In this document: positions 47,542 to 59,423 of the stretch, one piece after another
How the letters are laid out: every line of letters starts with the position of its first letter
How positions within the stretch are numbered: position 1 is the first letter of the stretch
Origin: Oidiodendron maius Zn
Lineage: Eukaryota > Ascomycota > Leotiomycetes > Myxotrichaceae
Assembly: GCA_000827325.1 (NCBI GenBank)
Contig: KN832875.1
Location: 558,001 to 622,000 of the forward strand
Length of the DNA: 64,000 bases
Direction of reading: 5' to 3'
Notes under the pieces: generated by a model
What the model was told of the DNA's origin: nothing
Seen by the model: only the letters and a program-made list of their open reading frames with translations
Databases searched by the model: none
Translations under genes and position numbers: made by a program

Positions 47542-50500
47542 CTACGGCCCAGGGTCGCGCCTGCGAGCAGATCTGAAGTAATCATATGACATTGGATCTT
47601 GCTCTTCCTCCTGCTGAGGTAGTCCGCCATATCCTCCAGGGCCGCCGCCGAGGAATCCAGGGGCTCGGCGTTCTTGGCTGTCATCTCTGATGTGTCCAGG
47701 TTGGTTGAAGCCAGATTGGGCGGAAGGCATATCAGCTGCCCCATGGATCAGGTTCGTCTGGCTATCGTTCCGCATGCCATATGGTTGCTGAATCCGGCCA
47801 GTGTATCCCATATCGCCTCGAGAGTCAACTGGTGCAAGAGGAGGCAATGTAGGCATCTGCTGATGGGTAAATGCAGCCTTTGAGGTGGGAGTGCCCGGTG
47901 TGCCCGGTCGCGAGCTATCACTGCCTTCCCACAGAGTGGAGCTCCCTGGTGTATCAGACCTAACGATATCCTCTGCTCTACCGTAAATTCCTCCCATTCC
48001 GCCATGCTCTTCGCCAAATTCAGCACGCCCTTTATAATATTCAAAGTCGAGACGGTTCTCGGGAACAATCTCGAATCCGGGAAGAGCTGCTGCCTTGCGG
48101 CCCGGCTTGTCGGCACGCATGGGATCCATGACATACGTATCTGAGTATCCAGAGACAGACGTGGAGTCAGATGCATGGTTATTGCTATCTGATAGACGAC
48201 CCGCGTAAACAGAGGCTAGTATATTCTGGGCTTTCGCATGTACCATTGGTGTAATCAGTGGCCTATAAAGGGCAGGGTGCCCAAATCGAGAAGCGAGTCT
48301 GTCACGCTTGCTCTTGGCCAGGACATCTCGAGGAGCTTCAGTGTCCGGAAGCCTGCTCCGAGTTGTGTAGTAATGGAGTTTGTCGTCAAAAGTTCGTCTG
48401 CAATACCATTTGAAGGCGAGCATCAAAAACGGCAGTGGTACAACCACGTAGGCCTCATAATGAGTGCCGTCCCCGCGTACCCAGACTGCCAGGAAAACAA
48501 CCAGATTGGACAGAATTGTGGCGAATATCATTCTATTGAAGAATATACGCCAAAACATCCCGCCAGATTCGGTTTTTGTAACGAAAATGTAGAGCAGCAA
48601 GTACTTCTTAAGATATATATCGATAGCAAAGTAAACAGCAGCAGCTGGAATGGCCAATGGCTGGATAGTGGCGAAGCACAGGGTGACCGTACTGTAAAAT
48701 AGGAAATAATTGTAATAACTCGCGTAATCGAATGCCGGTGGTGCGGTCAGTTCTATTAACTCCCGAGGCGTAGGGTTAGATAATTTCCGGACGCAAAAGC
48801 TCCAGAATAATGTCCACAGCTGTGCCAGATCGACGCCCGCTCCCGTGTTACGTTGGAGTAACCAGGTGATCCAAAAGGCAGATATGTTACAGAGCTCGTA
48901 GAAAAGGGATTGGCCGAAGTTGGCGTGCTGGATCGCTGACCACGCATCTTGACCATTCCTGGTGTTCTGGATAACTACGGTAACAAAACTCCAGACGACG
49001 CTAAAGCCAGTGAAGACGATCAAATAGTTGATCACGAAGAAGGTGTAAAGTTTGCTAGTGACATGGCGCTCTCGTGAGGTTTTCGTCGTATCTCCCGCAC
49101 GAATGGCGAGGCGGCGGAATATGATAGGAAGGACCAAGTACACCAAAGACGTAATAGCCGGTGCAGCAACACCCTGAACTATAGACCACCAGGTGTTATG
49201 GGCCTGTAAAGAATCGTTGAAAGCTTTCCAGACACGACCCAGATTGGAGAGTCGGACTAAAAATATGGATATGAGGGCGTTTGGCGCAACCCAGGCGACA
49301 GTCAAGAGAAAGATCCAAAAGTTGTTCAACATCCGTCGATTCCGTCTCTCAGCCTTACTCAGAGGCATATTTTTCCAGATGATATCGTTAGGCCGGGGAG
49401 CCATGACAATAGTCGTGCCTTCAGGGTGCTTTTTGCGAGCCGCAAAAGCAATGCTATGGGCCTCCTCAATGTCTTCATAGCTGGCGAATCCATATGGCAA
49501 AGGGTTGCGGTTATCGACACTAAGACGGACTTCCTTTACCTCCAATTCCAGCTCTCTTATTCGGCCAGTAAGGTACTCAATGGCATCAACCTTTTGGCCC
49601 TTTGGGTAAGAGCTGTAATTCGGGTCCTTCTTCGAAGGATAGCATTGTGGTCGTTGCGGGGGTAGATTGGTGGGGTCCTTGAGATACTTGGCTAGGTGCT
49701 TCTCGAGGCTTCGAACTGTCTGGTTATGCTCTTCAATACGAAGTGGCAATTCTTTCACGTTACGGGCGATAGATGTTCTGGAGAAGGAGGATGTAGGCAC
49801 AACCTCGTCAATCAGTCTCCCAATACCCTCGTCGGAACGAAAATTCTTGGGGATGTCCGTGATCTAAACCTAGTTAGTGGAGCAAAGATAAGAGCGTATT
49901 TATGCCACCCACCATTAAGGTCCGTGCATGTAAACTGTTTTGATATTCTGCAGAATCGTAGTACTGCCTCCGCAATCTGAGCACGGCCCGGTAATTCCAC
50001 CACAGGAAGAGACAGACGACTAAGTTAAAAATCCAGGCACAGATAGTTATTGCCCAATTTGGTTCCCCCCACGTGTTAAGAGGAGTAACCCTGAGTATGA
50101 ACTGCGTGCTTGCCTCGTCCACACCCTTTGCGCCTTTGGATAAGTTCACTGGGACCAGAATGGCACAACCGACTACAGCAATGATCGCGAACATGTTTCG
50201 GCACATTCGTAACACTCGCAGGAAAATAGTTGCGTCCAATCCGATTAGCGCAATCAGCTCCTGCTCTTTTGTTACCAGAATCGGCTTCACCCAGGCAAAT
50301 ATGCCTCTTCCCAGAGCCGGCGGGGCATGCTTGTCGTCGGCAACCTTGAGCTTCGGAGCATACACGAGGGAATTATATGGTCGAAAGAAGGAGAATGCGA
50401 CGGCGAGGACGATGGTGGTGACGACAGTGGTAATCAAACTTGCTTCCACACCAGTTTGGTACAGCTAACCCTTAAGTTAGAGCCGTAGACATAAAATGTT

Positions 50501-50612
50501 CAGCGCAATCCAAACTAACCTGACCAGAGAAAGGATCCTGTAATAAGGAGAGAAGTTCTTTCGTGCCATCGCTCTGCCGCTTGATGACACTTGCCACAGA
50601 CGTGGAGTCCAT
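47542..50612 (-). CDS. CSC1/OSCA-like (DUF221) osmosensitive cation channel
   Basis: Three exons, 50612-50520, 50464-49913 and 49863-47542, join to 988 residues. An N-terminal extracellular tail precedes TM helices (ITTVVTTIVLAVAFSFF and following). RSO1/DUF221 membrane blocks bracket a long cytosolic insert with SLEKHLAKYLKD and DNRNPLPYGFASYED. The core pore domain follows: PNDIIWKNMPLSKAERRNR, LCNISAFWITWLLQRN, FYSTVTLCFATIQPLAIP and RIFFNRMIFATILSNL. A C-terminal cytosolic tail of about 250 residues is Gly/Pro/Ser-rich. Family members are hyperosmolality-gated, calcium-permeable channels with a TMEM16-like fold. In fungi they are found at the plasma membrane or endomembranes. Which yeast paralogue (Csc1, Rsn1, Phm7) it matches cannot be decided by eye. 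Confidence 0.92.
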
Positions 50613-51745
50613 GGTGAAGGAAGGATGGAAGGACGGCTATGATGAGCCAGATACAGGTTCTTCTGTCAAACGTCTGCCCCCAGTATAGCGAGTGATTGGG
50701 GGGGGGGGGTTTATGGCCGGTAGTCCCTTCTTAGGACGATGGCACAAAGGACCGCAGAATGTCAATGCCGTCGAGCGCTCGCATTGAGCGGAAGGCGTGA
50801 ATCGATAAGAAAGAACAGAAAGCGTCGCCGGAGAATAAGTAGAAACAAAACGAGCGAACGAGGGACACGGAGGCACGAGATAGATTGAATAGAGGGAGGA
50901 TCTGGGATGTCAGCCAGACAGCATGGACACCACGCTGCAGAATGTCGTAGAGTGCATCATGCAGTTCCCAGGCGGGCAGGCGCTTTTTTTTTCGGTACCC
51001 TGACCAGAATCAGATTTTCCGACTTTGCGGCAAAATCACACGCCCCACTCTGTACGAAGGGGTCGAGTCTATTTCGGGGACAGCGACGCCATGGTTCTGC
51101 TGTGTCTGGGCCTGGTCTGCGCCGACGTTGGATTCTCCCGGGCTGGCGGAATCCTCTGGTGGGTTCTGGGCTTGGGGCTTCCGCACCCACAGCCCAAAAG
51201 CACGTCCGGGGCACCGCGAGCGCGCGAGAGCCGAGTGGCTCGTTCAGGCGTGCTATTGCTGAGGCTGTGCAATGTCCAGAACCCCTATGCCCAGCAGTGG
51301 GTGGTGCAATGTCCTTAGTCCGGTTTCTGGAGCGTGTGAATACGAGAAATGCTATCCGTGGCGCGGCTGTCCCTGGCTACATGCCGCCTACGGGCCGTAG
51401 AGGATATTGGTTGGCCCTGCAAAAGTCGCCACTCTTACCCTTATGCTGTGATGTTTCGCGTTGAGCGTGCTGACTCGCTCCTGCACGACGGGTACTATAT
51501 TCAGCACGCGATATGCACGTTTGATCAGACGATTCTTCTCGTGGAATATATATCATGTGCTCACTGGCTCGAATAGGTACATCTCTCCAACTGACCATGT
51601 AAGGACAGCAGGTAAAACGAGAGTGCTGGTCCTCTCCTCTATATGGTGTCTATAGACTTCTCCCATGGCCCATATTTACAAGATATATACGTAGAGAGTC
51701 CTGTGGAATGCCACCCACCATACCTACAGCTCATCTGCAGGATGT
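50613..51745. promoter_or_regulatory. Upstream region of the CSC1-like gene
   Basis: A 1.1 kb spacer between two minus-strand genes. A G12 run is at 50698-50709. No ORF with a domain is visible on either strand. Confidence 0.5.
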
Positions 51746-53758
51746 CTATGCCTCGTCATTGCCCGTCTCCAACTCGTAGAAGAGCAGATATACTTCCTTC
51801 TGCATACTGAGCACGTCGCTCGTCTTGCTCTCTTTGATCTTCTCGTCGCTTATCCTCCACCACCGGTTATTGGGGATCTTCTTCTTTCTAGCACGAGCTA
51901 TGTCGCTCAGTGACACCTTCGAGATGCTCTCCTTTGCCATAGTGTTGTTTGTCGAGGGTCGAGGTTGATGCGGAGAGGACGGGGTATCAGATCTTGAACG
52001 CAGTTGTGACTTTGAAATTTTCGAAGATATCGAATCTCGCGCAGAACGAGCGACGGATCGAATAGAGCTGGTTTCAGCTTCAGTATCTTGAGACGTGGGG
52101 TTCGAGCTGATAGCCTTTTTTGCTGTTGCGGAAGGAGGCCGTCCATTCGTGCTTGGTATCGAAGTCCCTGGTAGCCGCCCGTTGGTAAGAGGAAGAGAAG
52201 CAGACGATGCTGATGGTGGGGACAGCAATTCCGGAGTCGATGGAATGGTCCCCGAATCTACATTTGTATCATTGACTATTCGTTGAATTGGTGTCGAAAT
52301 CCGCGACGTATTTGGAGTCGGCGATTTGCTATAGACTCCGGATGCTTGAAACGTGTTGGGCGTAGAAAATGGAGGATATAAATTTTGTCTTCTGAAGGAT
52401 TCGTAATGCCCTGCGTGGTGACTTCCTTTGTGGCAGACAACGCTCAATAATTTATACATCCGCTGTTCCAGGAGACCTCCCAGTGGTAGCCTCTCCGGAA
52501 ACGCGACCTTGGCAGAGTTTTTTATTGACAGCCTCTCCTCGAAAATTGATCTTGACAGGTGGATCGCCATAATCTTCGGGAATCGGGTGATTCTGATATG
52601 CTTCGCAATTTTCCTCTTTGGAGCGAATTTTGTATTTGGCAATTCCACGCCCTTGAGCTCCGCTTCCGGATTTGTCTCGATGGCAGCTTGAATTTTCTCG
52701 ATGGCGTTTCTCGCCTTCGTCTTGAACATTTCTGAATTTGAAATGGCCAGTTCTTGTTGGTAGGAGTTCAAGGCATGAACTAGACGACATCTCTCGCATT
52801 TGAAGCCCTCGATATATTCTGTCTTGAACAACTGATCAAAGCATGAGCTTAGACTTGTGGCACTAACCTGCGGAACGCTTAGAGTTAGGACACAAAAGGT
52901 GCTTTTCGTCGGTTCGGGTTTGAATCCACAGGTCAAGCATTCGATTTGCGACTCAGATGCCCCTTCCAAGGGGAATCCTGCTTCCTCGCTGTACTTCGGG
53001 CCGGTTTCTTTCTCGGCCTCGTGCTCATCTCCCGCCTTTACCAAGGCGGAAACTGCAGCGTCTTGGTTGCTTGTTTCAGATTCTTCAATCGTAGGATGCT
53101 TCTCAGATTCTTCGATATCTTTCAATGCCGATTGTAAATTCTGCCGTGCAGATGGCGCATCTAGAGTGTGACCAGCAGGAATATCGATAAGAGCACTTCT
53201 CGCATGATTCCTCGCTCTATGCCCAGCATGATACTCTTCACTGAGCCTCTCAGCTAAGATTTGGAGAAACTCTTGGGCATCTTGCTGCTGGCGACTGACC
53301 CTTTGCTTGAATGCAAGCTCTAAGCAGGATATAAATCCGGTTGGCGATATAGTTTTCTTATATAATGGCCGCTCATTGAGAGCATCCAAGATATCTTTTA
53401 AGCCGTGTGTCACTATCCCTTCTTGCTCTCCTTGGATCTTCCATTCTGAGAGGCCTTGCCTTGCCGGATCTGGCACCGGATGGGCATATACCTCAGGGCC
53501 ATCCAATTTTCTCCTGTGTGTCTCTCGGATAAGATAAAGCCGCAAATCCCCTAATCCAGCCAACGCCTGTAGTACTGAGTTTATGAAGCAGTCATTTGCA
53601 GAATTCGAAAGTCCAACCACGCCCTTCTTCCGGGAGCTGGCTGAGTTGGTAGACTCGCCATCGATGAAGAAAGTTGGCGCAAAGACATATACCAGTGTAA
53701 TAGCAGCTAAGGAAGCGCCGGCAGCGTAGGTCGCAACTGTAAGTTGCTTGTCGGGCAT
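51746..53758 (-). CDS. UBP16: Membrane-anchored ubiquitin-specific protease (Ubp16-like)
   Basis: Single-exon gene of 670 residues. A hydrophobic segment at residues 9-30 (ATYAAGASLAAITLVYVFAP) would anchor it N-terminally, as in yeast Ubp16 at the mitochondrial outer membrane. The USP Cys box is GLSNSANDCFINSVLQAL with catalytic Cys 57. The QQQDAQEFL box is at 157-165. The zinc finger has Cys 274/277 and 321/324. The His box is CHKGSHHAGHYESF with catalytic His 451, and WWRISDEKI near 640 supplies the third catalytic residue. A Ser/Pro/Thr-rich insertion of about 170 residues separates His box and C-terminal motif. The enzyme removes ubiquitin from proteins. Mitochondrial location is inferred from the anchor. 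Confidence 0.9.
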   Translation of the reverse strand: MPDKQLTVATYAAGASLAAITLVYVFAPTFFIDGESTNSASSRKKGVVGLSNSANDCFINSVLQALAGLGDLRLYLIRETHRRKLDGPEVYAHPVPDPARQGLSEWKIQGEQEGIVTHGLKDILDALNERPLYKKTISPTGFISCLELAFKQRVSRQQQDAQEFLQILAERLSEEYHAGHRARNHARSALIDIPAGHTLDAPSARQNLQSALKDIEESEKHPTIEESETSNQDAAVSALVKAGDEHEAEKETGPKYSEEAGFPLEGASESQIECLTCGFKPEPTKSTFCVLTLSVPQVSATSLSSCFDQLFKTEYIEGFKCERCRLVHALNSYQQELAISNSEMFKTKARNAIEKIQAAIETNPEAELKGVELPNTKFAPKRKIAKHIRITRFPKIMAIHLSRSIFEERLSIKNSAKVAFPERLPLGGLLEQRMYKLLSVVCHKGSHHAGHYESFRRQNLYPPFSTPNTFQASGVYSKSPTPNTSRISTPIQRIVNDTNVDSGTIPSTPELLSPPSASSASLPLTNGRLPGTSIPSTNGRPPSATAKKAISSNPTSQDTEAETSSIRSVARSARDSISSKISKSQLRSRSDTPSSPHQPRPSTNNTMAKESISKVSLSDIARARKKKIPNNRWWRISDEKIKESKTSDVLSMQKEVYLLFYELETGNDEA

Positions 53759-54214
53759 CTTGACAGCTTCAGGGATGGGCTAGATGTTGTCTCAAACGTG
53801 ATATCCAGATTTTCCGATCATGACTGAGCGAGCATTGTTGAAGGATTGTACGGAGCCTAGGATGGGCTTCGATTGCAGTCAATAGGGTGGATCGATTTTG
53901 CGGATCTTTGTTTGCAGGGTGTGAACAGTGAATCAACTATGCTCCTCCGCACGTTCCGGAATGTAGGAGGCTTGCCATAGGTACCATTGAGAATCAAACA
54001 ATATGGCTCATGGTGTCTTTGAGGCTGCCTGTCAGATCAGCCAAAAGACAAAAATGGGCAGTCCGATCTAATCTAATCTTTAATCGGCATCTGAAAGCAC
54101 CGAAGGTGTCTTTCAAGTAACAAGCGGCGTGTGTATATACTAGTTCATCCGTCTTCAAACAAACATCTCTTCCAGTGCAAACAGGAGTATCTCGATACAG
54201 GGTCAGCTTTCGCC
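53759..54214. promoter_or_regulatory. Divergent promoter between UBP16-like and bL9m genes
   Basis: A 456-bp interval between divergent starts. No distinctive motif was recognised. The bL9m frame is open back to 54131 but starts with GTG there, so ATG 54215 is preferred. Confidence 0.5.
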
Positions 54215-55181
54215 ATGACTCTACAAATCATATCCAAAGGCCCTCGGTGCATATCATGCATGCGTCGCGTAATGAGGCTAGGGGACTCTATTGGGTATCC
54301 AGTTGGCCAGCAAGTCCGGGGGAAGAAGAAGCTTGCAAAAATACCTACAGTCCATGTTCAATTGCTTCAAAATGTCCCTGGTTACGGAAGGAAAGGTAAG
54401 TTACGTGACCTATGACGGGAACATGGTGCTAACTATGGTATTCAGGGTCAATTGTGCCTGTAACGCGCGGCATAATGAGAAACATTTGGTTTCCGAGGAA
54501 GATGGCGGAATATGCAACCGCCAGTAAGCTCCAGGCATTGGAAAGAGAGAACATTGTACCAGAGCGGGATCCTACCTTTGGCTCAAAGCAAGAACGAAAA
54601 GCTGCAATTGCCACTCGATCCTCTTCTCCAGCTGAGGTCGAAGCCATTCTAGACGAGAAGCCTGCAGAGCGGGTTGAGCTGCCACAACTGAGCGTAAGAA
54701 TATGATTCTATCAGAGTGCGGTTGAAAAGACATCACTGACACTTTCTTGTAGCCTCATGAAGCAACAATCATCATCTCCAAGCTTCTTCCACAAAATATT
54801 GATTTCTATCGAACACCTATTTTGGCGGAATCCTCTAAGCCCGAGCCTGCGAAGAGACTATCTCCATCTATACCCATCTCATCAGCGATATCTACAGCAG
54901 CAGCTGAAGGGCAACGCAATGAGGGGGATTATATTGCACAGGCAAAGACCAGTATATACGGCTCTGTCTCGACTGCCGACATAGCTGTCAATCTCCAAGC
55001 CGCGCTAGCGGAAACTTCCAATGGAGTCTCTATTGTGCTCTCGCCGGACAATATATCTTTCGTGGAACAAGTGGAGGAACGAAATAGAGTGAAGCATCTT
55101 GGCTCATATGACATCGAGGTTAGACTGTCAGGCGCCGCCAAAGCCATTCAGCGGAAGATTACAATCAAGGCGCAAGAATAG
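54215..55181 (+). CDS. MRPL50: Mitochondrial large-subunit ribosomal protein bL9m
   Basis: Three exons, 54215-54395, 54446-54693 and 54753-55181, join to 285 residues. A basic mitochondrial presequence is followed by the bL9 N-terminal RNA-binding domain (VQLLQNVPGYGRKGSIVPV, TRGIMRNIWFPRKMAEYAT). Intron 1 interrupts this domain inside the glycine loop. The long C-terminal region has no bacterial counterpart, as in yeast Mrpl50. The protein is imported to the mitochondrial matrix and binds 21S rRNA in the 54S subunit. It is divergent from the membrane-anchored USP gene, and its 3' end faces the inverted aldolase fragment. Confidence 0.9.
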
Positions 55182-55495
55182 GGTCTGATTAATGGACGGT
55201 AGATAACTAGATATGTCGGAATAGTACTGCGAAAATTACGTACCTAGATATTTATCTCATGAGTATGAGCACATAAAGGCTTTGCCGATAAGAGGCGAAA
55301 TATAAGTGAAAAGAGATTCGGGATGTGGCAGATTTCAGAACAGGTTTATAACACCCTAGAATTCATATAGGAGCATCTAATCTACAGCTCTTGACTGCCA
55401 CCACCACTTCTAGATAAACCGCAACGATCCTTTGCACTGGGAGCGGACGAGGATATGACCACCTACTGGTATAGCTGACTGAACTAGCATGACGA
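55182..55495. other. 3' region of bL9m gene
   Basis: AT-rich sequence between the bL9m stop and the start of the duplicated aldolase fragment. No other feature is seen. Confidence 0.5.
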
Positions 55496-55705
55496 CCTCA
55501 GCCAGGGGGCCATCCAACCAGGGGAGAAGCTTCTTGGCGCAGTGGTCGGTGTGTAATACAACTGGGATGCTGTAGGCAGATGCAACACTGCGGATGTAGT
55601 GGGCAGCGGCGATACCACCGGCAATCGAGGCCTCCTGGCTGCCATTGGCGACGCCCTGTGACCCAATTCGTTAGCATTTCTGGATTTCTGCTTCATATAA
55701 CTTCA
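55496..55705 (-). pseudogene. Inverted partial copy of the class II aldolase gene
   Basis: This 210-bp segment on the minus strand matches plus-strand 57759-57969 of the intact aldolase gene. By eye there are about five substitutions and one single-base deletion, roughly 97% identity. The copy begins inside intron 2, keeps its branch site and 3' splice site, and ends inside exon 3 (GVANG through LLPWLDG). Presence of intron sequence rules out an mRNA-derived copy. It has no promoter or start and cannot encode a functional enzyme. The arrangement makes a 2-kb-spaced inverted repeat with the parent gene. Confidence 0.92.
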
Positions 55706-57469
55706 GGATATCTCGGTGGAACCCTGATCTTTGTTAGCCGGGTGGAATGGCCTGTAAAGACGGAGGCTCACTGCAAAATAGATCGTTCCTAGTTTTAATG
55801 ACGCTACGTGTAGAGGTATCAAACTCGCCATAGTAATCTACTCCGCAGAAAGTTCTTCCAAGCCTGTCTCTTCGGCCCAGCACCTTGCTTCTCATATAAG
55901 CATTCCAATGGAAGAAGAAATTGGAATCCAGGGTTCTTGGGGCCGTCTCTTAAAAGGCTTAGGATCTCAGGATCGCTAGCAAGCTCCTATAGAATATACT
56001 ACTTTCCGCATCGAATACACTCCGACTGGAGAGAAATTGGCAACATGGTTCCGTTAGGCACTAATGCTTGCAAGGGGTTTATTGTATGTTTTGCAGGCTT
56101 GATCTCTGCAGGACCTCTGATCATTAGGATAGCTAACGTATGATATAAAGGAGTAGATTGATTAAATCTAATAGGGTAAAATATTAAATAAGCTACTATA
56201 AGTCGAAGTGGAAGTTAAGTAGTAGCAGTAAGAGACAGATGCTAAACTTAAGCACTTTGACTATTATGAAATAGAAAATACAACTTAATTGTTTGATGTG
56301 AGATTATATTGCCTATCCCGGTCGATATAAAAAGATACAATCTATGGACCTGAAAACGCCCCCCTCCTGAAAGCAGTAAAGTCTGTTCTTCTCTGCCTGA
56401 TCGGGTATTATTGGCTATAATCCTTACTTAAGAAGGCAATGTTGAACAATATTCTTGACGGGTATTGAGAACAGAGAAAGCTCTTCAGTGGCTGTATTTT
56501 GGGGGCCGTTTTCGGTCTATAGACTGTATATAGGAGATTCGTCTTTGCATTTCTCAGCGATCTAGCCCATCTGGAGCCATGGGCATCTCCGCCATAGTCT
56601 TGCCTTCTCCGCTGGCGCCCTAGAACCTGGTAAATATTGTAAGAGACAGAATAGATGCTACTTAGACTGACTCTATCAGCCCTTAGGTAAAGAGCAAGTG
56701 GGGCGAGAAAGTAATCTGACTTTCTGATGGAGCTCCTATCCAACCCCGCCTATAGGTGGACTGTTTGCCCCACTGGTAACGACGTCTTTCGTTAATCTAC
56801 GAGGTAGACACCATGACGCGATGCACCGTTTCATGCGCGGCTGGCAGACCAGCTCCTTCTGTGAGGATCATACGGGTTCCCTAGGAATATCTTTACACGT
56901 AGTTGAAGCTTCGTTACGCGGGCTGTAACCCTCGCCCTAGTTGGCTTTGACACAAGGAGAAATACGCTATCCGAGGTAAAAGCCTGTGTCGCTACAAAGG
57001 ATACAGATGAATCAGATAGTGATTGGCGTACAAAAGCAAGCAGTCTATTCACCGACCAGCATATCACATGATAGCAGATTTCTGCAGACTGCGTCTTCCG
57101 ATGCGGAACCCACTGCCTAGATGGCTGGCGGTCGTTTCCGCGCCACAGCTGAGTTTGGTCGCGATCGCACGATGATACCTCTACTCCATAGGACGATAAT
57201 TGTTGGTAGCAGATTGCCGGTATGGGGCAATAAAATACTGTACTCTCTGTTGCCATACGTCACGTCTGTTGGAGAGTTATTAAGACATTCCCGCTATAAG
57301 TGGAACACTTCAAGCGTAAGTAGTTCCGGAGTGTTGGGGCCTTAGGCCAGAAATCATTAATTACTTCATAGGTAGCGGAAACTCCCGAGCCCCTCCATCA
57401 TAGTCATAAAACTCTTCGACTATCGAACACCCTTCAGCCATTCCACCTCTCCACCTGAACAAAATCACA
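55706..57469. promoter_or_regulatory. AT-rich region upstream of the aldolase gene
   Basis: A 1.76 kb interval bounded by the aldolase fragment and the intact aldolase start. The part at about 56140-56420 is very AT-rich. A 72-codon open frame (55949-55734, minus) ends 29 bp from the fragment boundary but matches nothing I recognise. A 111-codon minus-strand ORF (56408-56743) also lacks a domain. It presumably contains the aldolase promoter. Confidence 0.5.
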
Positions 57470-58723
57470 ATGGGCGTCCTAGATGTTTTAAGCCGCAAGA
57501 GCGGTGTCATTGTTGGGTCAGATGTCCTGGCTTTATTCAATTATTGCCAAGAGCATAACTTTGCCATTCCTGCCATCGTGAGTACTCGGTCTGCTTCAAG
57601 ACTTCCATCTGGCCTGCTCTGATTGATTACAGAATGTCACCTCTTCCTCCACCGTTGTGGCTTCTCTTGAGGCTGCCCGCGACGCCAAGGCCCCCATCAT
57701 TCTCCAAATGTCTCAGGGTGGCGCTGCATACTTTGCAGGAAAGGTATACATACCAATATGAAGTTAATATGAAGCAGAAATCCAGAAATGCTAACGAATT
57801 GGGTCACAGGGCGTCGCCAATGGCAACCAGGAGGCCTCGATTGCCGGTGGTATCGCCGCTGCCCACTACATCCGCAGTGTTGCACCTGCCTACGGCATCC
57901 CAGTTGTATTACACACCGACCACTGCGCCAAGAAGCTTCTCCCCTGGTTGGATGGCCTCCTGGATGAGGATGAGAAGTACTTCAAGGAGCACGGCGAGCC
58001 CCTCTTCTCCAGCCATATGATCGACCTTAGCGAGGAGGAAGTCGACTTCAACATCCAGACCACCGCAAAATACTTGAAGCGCGCTGCACCAATGAAGCAG
58101 TGGCTTGAGATGGTAATGTTGACAACTCAAACTGGGCTAGCACTTGTCTAACAGCTCTGTAGGAAATCGGAATTACTGGTGGTGAGGAAGATGGTGTCAA
58201 CAACGAGGACGTGGACAATAACTCCCTGTACACTCAACCCGAGGATATTCTTGCGATCTACAAGGCCCTCTCTCCAATCTCCCCCTACTTCTCCATCGCT
58301 GCCGGATTCGGTAACGTCCATGGTGTCTACAAGCCCGGTAACGTTAAGCTCCATCCCGAACTCCTCGCCAAGCACCAGAAGTACGTCAAGGATGCCATTG
58401 GAGCAAAGGAGGACAAGCCTGTCTTCTTGGTCTTCCACGGTGGATCTGGATCGACGAAGAAGGAGTACCTGGACGCCATCTCATACGGTGTTGTGAAGGT
58501 CAACCTCGACACCGACTTGCAGTATGCTTACCTTTCCGGCATCCGGGATTACATCCTCAACAAGAAGGATTACCTCATGCAGCAAGTGGGCAACCCAGAC
58601 GGGGCAGATAAACCGAACAAGAAGTACTTCGACCCCCGAGTGTGGGTGCGTGAGGGAGAGAAGACCATGTCTGCCCGTGTTGCTGAGGGCCTGAAAGACT
58701 TCAACGCCGCTGGCCAGTTGTAA
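57470..58723 (+). CDS. FBA1: Class II fructose-bisphosphate aldolase
   Basis: Four exons, 57470-57577, 57633-57743, 57810-58112 and 58163-58723, join to 360 residues, the standard length. Catalytic Asp and first zinc His lie in VVLHTDHCAKK (Asp 110, His 111). The other zinc His residues are in GFGNVHG (His 227) and FHGGSGS (His 266). GGEED near 180 supplies the flexible-loop Glu, and VNLDTDLQ binds the substrate phosphate region. The zinc enzyme cleaves fructose-1,6-bisphosphate to DHAP and glyceraldehyde-3-phosphate in cytosolic glycolysis and gluconeogenesis. All exon junctions are phase 0. A segment spanning intron 2 and exon 3 is duplicated in inverted orientation about 2 kb upstream. Confidence 0.97.
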
Positions 58724-59423
58724 AAAAGGACTTCTGATCAACGAGCATACTCAAAGCTTTCGTCAAGTAGCAACCCTCTGACCGCACTTGTATAGTGAAT
58801 GACAAACGCTTCTGCACCTGATAGATCAAAGATGCCCCCGTGACTTGTATAGAATACCTTTTAAGAAATGGCCTCAGAATCATCCTCGTCCCTCGTACGA
58901 TTATTTACGGGTAGAAGCAGGGACCAACAGTGCTGACACTACATTCCAAATGGCACAGGGGGGGCTGTGATCTCGCGGTGCCTCTGGCAGACGGCGGCTA
59001 GGGCTCATCTGCGCATCCTCACATCCTTCGCACGGCTCATGTGGGATTTACACGCGTACCTCAACATAAAAATAGATCCCATTGAACAGCAGGAGCGCGG
59101 ACACGGTGGTTTCAACCATCTCACGTGTCTTGGCCGGCGCTGCCAGTTCCTCGGGGTGCCTTATGCCAGGGCGCCTCCTCCACTCACAGCGCCCTCGATG
59201 ACGTTTGGCCAGGATCCCCGCCAGAACACAGCCCGGTTGCACAAAGAGCACAACCACCCAAATCGAACCACCAACGCCAACTTAGCATTCCAGGGCACGA
59301 CATAAGTATTTCCCAACCCACCCACGCCCGTTACCTGGAAGGCAATTGCGTCGCAAAGCTTCTTCCTGTGCTGCATCCCTCCGCAACCCACTCCTCTTGT
59401 CGGTCGCCCGCTCTCCAGCAAAT
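58724..59423. promoter_or_regulatory. Spacer between aldolase and oxysterol-binding protein genes
   Basis: A 700-bp spacer between tandem plus-strand genes. The frame upstream of ATG 59424 is open but begins without ATG. No other feature was recognised. Confidence 0.5.

Noticed and set aside
56408-56743. Walker-A-like GASGEGKT in an alternative minus-strand frame
   Set aside because: The frame is stopped a few codons later and no Walker B or other P-loop motif follows; probably chance.
55182-57469. Possible RIP-degraded transposon in the AT-rich stretch
   Set aside because: No terminal repeats, reverse-transcriptase or transposase motifs were recognised. The mismatches in the aldolase fragment are not predominantly CpA to TpA, so RIP is not supported.
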